This document shows positions 14,408 through 17,852 of a stretch of 17,852 nucleotides of DNA, one piece after another. Position 1 is the first letter of the stretch. Each line of letters starts with the position of its first letter. The position numbers were made by a program, and so were the translations under genes. The stretch is from assembly GCA_947457975.1 (NCBI GenBank), contig CANGYC010000015.1:1-17852 (forward strand), in the 5' to 3' direction. Below the pieces are notes generated by a model, which saw only the letters and a list, made by a program, of their open reading frames with translations, did no database searches and had not been told where the DNA came from. The DNA is from Comamonadaceae bacterium. GTDB lineage: Bacteria > Pseudomonadota > Gammaproteobacteria > Burkholderiales > Burkholderiaceae_C.

Positions 14408-15184
14408 TCAGGGAAAAACGGGGGGGCGCTTGGCCATGAAGGCGGCAATACCTTCGCGGTGCTCGGGCGAATCGGCATAGTCATAAGACTGGGCCACCAG
14501 GGCCGGCAAGGCGGCCTCACCCTGCTGGCGCCACTGGCGCAGGGTGCGCTTGTTCATGCGGGCGGCCTGGGGCGCCAGGCTCGCCATGGCCTGGGCCAGA
14601 TCCAGGCAGGCACTGGCCAGTTCGTCAGGCGGCAGCAGGTGGTGCAGGAAGCCGCGCTCTGCCAGGACAGGGGCCTGCAGCACCTGGGCGGCCAGCAGCA
14701 TTTGCCGGGCGGTCGACTCACCCAGGGCCGCCGCCACCAAAGCGGCCTCGCGGGGGGCCATGGGAAAGCCGAGCTTGGCGATAGGCGCACCAAAGCGGGC
14801 ATCCTTCGATGCCAGGCGCAGGTCGCAGCAGCTGGCAATCTCCACACCCGCGCCCATGCAGTTGCCCTCGATCTGCGCGAGCAGGGGAATGTCGCAAGCG
14901 AGCATGGCCTCCAGCCCGCCCCAGACCTCTTCCTCGTGGAAAGCGCGCAGGCTGTCCCGTTCAAAGCGAAAACTCTCGTACTCCGCGATGTCACCGCCAG
15001 CGCAAAAATTCCCGGCCTCGCCGCGCACGAGCACCACACGCAGGTCTGCCTCGGCCTGCAGCGCCAGGAACACCTCGCGCAGCTGGCGCCACATGGAGCG
15101 CGACATGGCATTGAACTTGGCCGGGTTCGACAGCGTCACCACGGCAAGCAGACCCTCGCGCGTGAGTTCGATGCACCCGCTCAT
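14408..15184 (-). CDS. enoyl-CoA hydratase/isomerase (crotonase) family protein lacking the second catalytic Glu
   Basis: A 258-residue crotonase-fold protein acting on an acyl-CoA in the cytoplasm. The first oxyanion-hole segment is NFCAGGDI (59-66) and the second CMGAGVEIA (109-117). E115 corresponds to Glu144 of rat enoyl-CoA hydratase. The position of Glu164, 20 residues later in FGAPIAKLG (131-139), is Ile135, so simple hydratase chemistry is unlikely; isomerase, hydrolase or decarboxylase activity is possible. The start ATG at 15182-15184 was preferred to an in-frame TTG at 15199. It lies between a Bug binding protein and matB in an apparent operon, 67 bases after the former. Its substrate is unknown. 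Confidence 0.85.
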   Translation of the reverse strand: MSGCIELTREGLLAVVTLSNPAKFNAMSRSMWRQLREVFLALQAEADLRVVLVRGEAGNFCAGGDIAEYESFRFERDSLRAFHEEEVWGGLEAMLACDIPLLAQIEGNCMGAGVEIASCCDLRLASKDARFGAPIAKLGFPMAPREAALVAAALGESTARQMLLAAQVLQAPVLAERGFLHHLLPPDELASACLDLAQAMASLAPQAARMNKRTLRQWRQQGEAALPALVAQSYDYADSPEHREGIAAFMAKRPPVFP

Positions 15185-15251
15185 GGCATGTTCACCCAAG
15201 CGCCGTCAAGCCAGGAGGTCTGCATGCCTGACAAAGAAGCCGCAGCAGCGT

Positions 15252-16262
15252 TCAGTCCAGCTTGGCGCCCGAGGCTTTGACCACGGTGGCCCAGCGCTTG
15301 ACCTCGCCGCTGACAAACTGGCCGAACTGAACCGGGCTGAGGTTGCCGAACTCGGCGCCATTGGCAGCCCAGGCTGCCTTCAACTCGTCGGACGCGGCCG
15401 CCTTGCGCACCTCTTCCAGAATGCGCGTCTGCACATCGGCCGGCACACCCTTGGGCGCCCAGAGCGCGTACCAGGTGGTCACGGTGTAGTCGGGCAGGCC
15501 GAGCTCGGCGGCGCAGGGCACGTCCGGAAAGGCTGGGTTGCGCTTGTTGCCGGAGACCATCAGCGCCTTGATCCGGCCGCCTTTGATGTGCTGGGCCGAA
15601 GAACCCAGGCCGTCGAACATCATGTCCACATTGCCCGCGATCAGGTCCTGCAGGGCCGGGCCTGCGCCGCGGTAAGGAATATGCGTGATGAAGGTGCGGG
15701 TCTGCTGCTTGAACAACTCACCGGCCAGGTGGTGCGAGGTGCCCGCACCAGCCGAGCCGTAGTTGAAGCGGCCGGGGGACTTGCGCACGCGGTCCAGGAA
15801 CTCCTTGAAGTCCCCCGGCTGGGTGCGCGGGTTCACCACCAACACCTGCGGCACATTGGCCACCAGTGCGAGGGGAATGAAGTCTTTTTCAATGTCGTAG
15901 TCCAGGCGCGGGTACATCGACGGAGCAATGGCATGGTGCACCGCGCCCATGAATAGGGTGTAGCCGTCCGGTGCAGCCTTGGCGGCCACGCCGGCACCCA
16001 GGGTGCCACCGGCTCCGCCCCGGTTGTCGATCACCATCTGGCGGCCACTTTGCTTGGCAAACTGGGCCGACAGCGGCCGTGCAAAGGCGTCGGTGCCGCC
16101 GCCTGCAGGAAAAGGCACGATCAGGGTAACCGGCTTGGTGGGCCAGCTTGACTGAGCCCATGCCGTGGGCAGCAGCGAGGTGGCGGCCGCGGCGGCGGCC
16201 ACGCGCAGCACAGTGCGGCGCTGGGCGGGCAAGCCCGGGATGTTGAAGGCAGGATGTTTCAT
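15252..16262 (-). CDS. Bug/TctC family periplasmic tripartite tricarboxylate transporter substrate-binding protein
   Basis: A 336-residue secreted binding protein. The N-terminus has QRRTVLRVAAAAAATSLLP followed by TAWAQ, a signal peptide with a twin-arginine-like RR and cleavage probably after AWA. The mature start WPTKPVTLIVPFPAGGGTD is the Bug family hallmark, followed by DNRGGAGGTLGAG (81-93). Bug proteins bind carboxylates or related small organic acids; those paired with TctA/TctB feed a transporter, but no TctAB genes are in the window. Its place at the head of a matB operon suggests malonate or a related diacid. The ATG (16260-16262) has GGAG eight bases upstream; the frame extends to 16460 but that part is promoter sequence. 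Confidence 0.93.
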   Translation of the reverse strand: MKHPAFNIPGLPAQRRTVLRVAAAAAATSLLPTAWAQSSWPTKPVTLIVPFPAGGGTDAFARPLSAQFAKQSGRQMVIDNRGGAGGTLGAGVAAKAAPDGYTLFMGAVHHAIAPSMYPRLDYDIEKDFIPLALVANVPQVLVVNPRTQPGDFKEFLDRVRKSPGRFNYGSAGAGTSHHLAGELFKQQTRTFITHIPYRGAGPALQDLIAGNVDMMFDGLGSSAQHIKGGRIKALMVSGNKRNPAFPDVPCAAELGLPDYTVTTWYALWAPKGVPADVQTRILEEVRKAAASDELKAAWAANGAEFGNLSPVQFGQFVSGEVKRWATVVKASGAKLD

Positions 16263-16275
16263 GGACTTGTCTCCG

Positions 16276-16289
16276 TTTGATCTGTCAAA
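16276..16289. promoter_or_regulatory. palindrome immediately upstream of the Bug gene ribosome site
   Basis: TTTGA-TCTG-TCAAA is a perfect 5-bp inverted repeat 2 bases from the CTCC (minus-strand GGAG) of the Bug gene. The TTGA/TCAA spacing is two bases shorter than an FNR box, so it is probably a different operator or chance. Confidence 0.3.
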
Positions 16290-16308
16290 TTCAGGACGGC
16301 CGGCGCAG

Positions 16309-16363
16309 CAGGCTTTGTGACAGAAGGCCGACCAGATGAAGCGCGTCAAATGTACAAAGCCTG
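16309..16363. repeat. 10-bp inverted repeat in the promoter region of the Bug-matB operon
   Basis: CAGGCTTTGT (16309-16318) and ACAAAGCCTG (16354-16363) are perfect reverse complements separated by 35 bases. A possible minus-strand -35, TTGACG (16344-16349), lies between the arms. The repeat could be paired operators for a local regulator; no regulator gene is in the window. Confidence 0.45.
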
Positions 16364-16375
16364 AGCGCCCGAGGA

Positions 16376-16395
16376 CACGGGGACTTTCCCCTGTG
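16376..16395 (-). terminator. possible lgt terminator hairpin
   Basis: CACGGGGA-CTT-TCCCC-T-GTG: an 8-bp stem with one bulged base, about 100 bases after the lgt stop and just upstream of the Bug promoter region. No T-run, so tentative. Confidence 0.35.
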
Positions 16396-16491
16396 AAAGG
16401 CGATGGCCCGTGGTGGGTCAGCGGCTCATTGGGCAGCCGAGGGTGGAAAGTGTTGGCCAATGCCAGTCTGGAGGGCGGTCCATGAAATCGC

Positions 16492-17301
16492 TCAGTGCCG
16501 GCGGCGCCCGGACCAGACCCACAAGCCCAGGCCCGCCGCCACCATGGGCAGGCACAGCCACTGGCCCATGCTCATGCCACCGGAGAGCAGGCCCAGGTAA
16601 TCATCGGGCGCCCGGAAATACTCGGCCACGAAGCGCAACACCCCATAGCCCACGAGGAAAGCCGCCGAGACCCGGCCCGGCGCACGCGGATGGCGGGCAT
16701 AGAGCCAGAGCAGCACGAAGAGCAGCAGCCCCTCGAGCAGGAACTGGTAAATCTGCGAGGGATGGCGCGGGAGCAGGCTGCCGCTGCCGGGAAAGACCAT
16801 GGCCCAGGGCAGGTCGGCCGGGGCCGGCCGGCCCCACAGCTCACCGTTGATGAAGTTGCCCAGGCGCCCGGCCGCCAGGCCCGTGGGCACACAGGGGGCA
16901 ATCAAGTCCATCACCTGCAGCCAGGGCCGGCCACGGGAATGCGCGAACCACCACTGCGACACCAGCACGCCAAGGAGGCCACCATGAAAGCTCATGCCGC
17001 CTTCCCAAACCGCCAGCATCTCCAGCGGGTGGGCCAGGTAATGGCCCGGCTTGTAGAAAAGGCAGTAGCCCAGGCGGCCGCCAAGCACCACACCGACCAC
17101 CCCCAGAAAGAGCAGGTCTTCCACGTCTTTGAGGCTCCAGGGCGCAGGAGCACGCACCGAGGCGAAGGGCTGGTGCCGAAGGCGCCGCGAAGCCAGGAAG
17201 AAAAACAGACCGAAGGCCGCCAGGTAGGTCAGGCCATACCAGTGGATGGCCAGAGGTCCGAGCTGCAAGGCCACGGGGTCGATGGAGGGGTGCATGAGCA
17301 T
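16492..17301 (-). CDS. lgt: prolipoprotein diacylglyceryl transferase
   Basis: A 269-residue, seven-helix inner-membrane enzyme that transfers a diacylglyceryl group from phosphatidylglycerol to the lipobox Cys of prolipoproteins. Recognisable motifs are [11 protein letters not shown] (20-30), [10 protein letters not shown] (74-83), the catalytic H106 in [11 protein letters not shown], the signature [14 protein letters not shown] (145-158), RHPSQIYQ (179-186) and [11 protein letters not shown] (223-233). It starts [20 protein letters not shown]; the second Met (17295) is an alternative. A TACAAT hexamer at 17315-17310 would leave almost no leader before the ATG. lgt is divergent from ilvD, an arrangement I take to be ordinary housekeeping linkage. 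Confidence 0.96.
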   Translation of the reverse strand: MLMHPSIDPVALQLGPLAIHWYGLTYLAAFGLFFFLASRRLRHQPFASVRAPAPWSLKDVEDLLFLGVVGVVLGGRLGYCLFYKPGHYLAHPLEMLAVWEGGMSFHGGLLGVLVSQWWFAHSRGRPWLQVMDLIAPCVPTGLAAGRLGNFINGELWGRPAPADLPWAMVFPGSGSLLPRHPSQIYQFLLEGLLLFVLLWLYARHPRAPGRVSAAFLVGYGVLRFVAEYFRAPDDYLGLLSGGMSMGQWLCLPMVAAGLGLWVWSGRRRH

Positions 17302-17309
17302 GGCCGACG

Positions 17310-17315
17310 ATTGTA
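17310..17315 (-). promoter_or_regulatory. candidate -10 element of lgt
   Basis: Minus-strand CTCC-TACAAT-CG places a good -10 only 8 bases before the lgt ATG, giving a start around 17303 and a leaderless or near-leaderless message. No clear -35 was found at 16-18 bases upstream (GC-rich). Confidence 0.4.
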
Positions 17316-17393
17316 GGAGGCCGCATCTTCAGCACCACCGCGCTCCGGCCACGGGTTTTGTCGCACGCAAGCCAAGGTCCTGGGCCTGGCTCC

Positions 17394-17399
17394 TACAAT
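17394..17399 (+). promoter_or_regulatory. candidate -10 element of ilvD
   Basis: CTCC-TACAAT-GCG on the plus strand, with the same CTCCTACAAT context as the lgt element in mirror orientation. It predicts a start near 17406 and a leader of about 31 nt. The -35 region is weak. Confidence 0.5.
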
Positions 17400-17436
17400 G
17401 CGTCTATCCTTTAAAACCCACCTTCGCCCCAGAGAC

Positions 17437-17852
17437 ATGAGCGACAAAATCATTCCCATCAAGCCGATCAACCGCCGCAGCGCCAACATCACGCAGGGCA
17501 AATCGCGGGCACCCAACCGCTCCATGTACTACGGCATGGGCTACCAGGAAGGCGACTTCGTCAAGCCCATGGTGGGCGTGGCCAACGGCCACAGCACCAT
17601 CACGCCCTGCAACAGCGGCCTGCAAAAGCTCGCCGATGCAGCAGTAGAAGGCCTGCAGGAAGCCGGGGCCAATCCGCAGATCTTCGGCACGCCCACCATC
17701 TCGGACGGCATGGCCATGGGCACCGAGGGCATGAAGTACTCGCTGGTCTCACGCGAGGTCATCTCCGACTGCGTCGAGACCTGCGTGCAGGGCCAGTGGA
17801 TGGACGGCGTGGTCGTCATCGGCGGCTGCGACAAGAACATGCCCGGCGGCCT
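17437..17852 (+). CDS. ilvD: dihydroxy-acid dehydratase, N-terminal part (gene runs off the right edge)
   Basis: IlvD dehydrates 2,3-dihydroxy-isovalerate and -methylvalerate in valine and isoleucine synthesis in the cytoplasm, using an iron-sulfur cluster. The 138 complete codons start [20 protein letters not shown]. Cluster cysteines are visible: C58 in [13 protein letters not shown] (51-62) and C131 in [10 protein letters not shown] (129-138). [21 protein letters not shown] (83-103) and [10 protein letters not shown] (105-114) are strongly conserved. About a quarter of the usual 560-620 residues is present. The frame is intact to the edge. Confidence 0.97.
   Translation, partial: MSDKIIPIKPINRRSANITQGKSRAPNRSMYYGMGYQEGDFVKPMVGVANGHSTITPCNSGLQKLADAAVEGLQEAGANPQIFGTPTISDGMAMGTEGMKYSLVSREVISDCVETCVQGQWMDGVVVIGGCDKNMPGG

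Noticed and set aside
16276..16289. TTTGATCTGTCAAA as a fifth FNR box
   Set aside because: The TTGA and TCAA half-sites are separated by 4 rather than 6 bases, so an FNR dimer would not fit.
16263..16460. 66-residue N-terminal extension of the Bug protein
   Set aside because: It would precede the signal peptide and cover the inverted repeats; the ATG at 16262 has a good GGAG.
1..17852. CRISPR arrays, tRNA/rRNA genes, insertion sequences, phage or toxin-antitoxin genes
   Set aside because: No regularly spaced repeats, transposase-like products or structural RNA signatures were recognised on either strand; the gene content is core metabolism and respiration.

Overview
This is a high-GC chromosomal window whose gene content and order fit a betaproteobacterium of the order Burkholderiales, most likely family Comamonadaceae. 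The basis is an FNR-regulated cbb3 oxidase cluster flanked by fnr and hemN, a Bug/TctC-type periplasmic binding protein next to a malonyl-CoA synthetase, and short FixH/CcoQ/CcoS proteins. The family placement is inferred from recognised proteins and was not tested by a search.

Layout from left to right. (1) 1-809, minus: 5' part of isocitrate lyase (aceA), running off the left edge, with a promoter and two palindromic operator-like sites at 911-954. (2) 1143-3307, minus: hemN (anaerobic coproporphyrinogen III dehydrogenase) and a TauE/SafE/DsbD_2-type membrane protein, joined by a 1-base stop/start overlap. (3) 3504-4223, plus: fnr, divergent from hemN. (4) 4201-12266, minus: the full cbb3 oxidase locus. 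Transcription order is ccoI-ccoS, then ccoN-ccoO-ccoQ-ccoP-ccoG-ccoH and a small two-helix membrane protein whose 3' end overlaps the 3' end of fnr. (5) 12368-12811, plus: a universal stress protein divergent from ccoI. (6) 12839-16262, minus: a Bug binding protein, a crotonase-fold protein and matB (malonyl-CoA synthetase). (7) 16492-17301, minus: lgt. (8) 17437-right edge, plus: 5' part of ilvD.

The centre of the window (1143-12811) reads as one oxygen-responsive module. Four near-identical FNR boxes of the form TTGAC-N4-(A/G)TCAA lie upstream of hemN, fnr, ccoN and the divergent ccoI/usp pair. FNR would sense low oxygen and switch on the high-affinity oxidase (CcoNOQP), its copper supply (CcoI, probably the TauE-like protein), its assembly factors (CcoG, CcoH, CcoS), oxygen-independent haem synthesis (HemN) and a stress protein. 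The ccoI/usp box is the exact centre of a mirror-symmetric divergent promoter with identical CCTAAGCT -10 regions on both sides. The hemN and ccoN boxes sit at exactly the same distance (64.5 bp) from their start codons.

I saw no mobile element, CRISPR array, tRNA or rRNA. Most of the window is well-known biology. The items best worth a second look are the mirror-symmetric FNR promoter, the crotonase-fold protein that lacks one of the two catalytic glutamates of hydratases and lies beside matB without a visible matA, the unnamed membrane protein at the end of the cco operon, and the operator-like inverted repeats upstream of aceA and of the Bug-matB operon.
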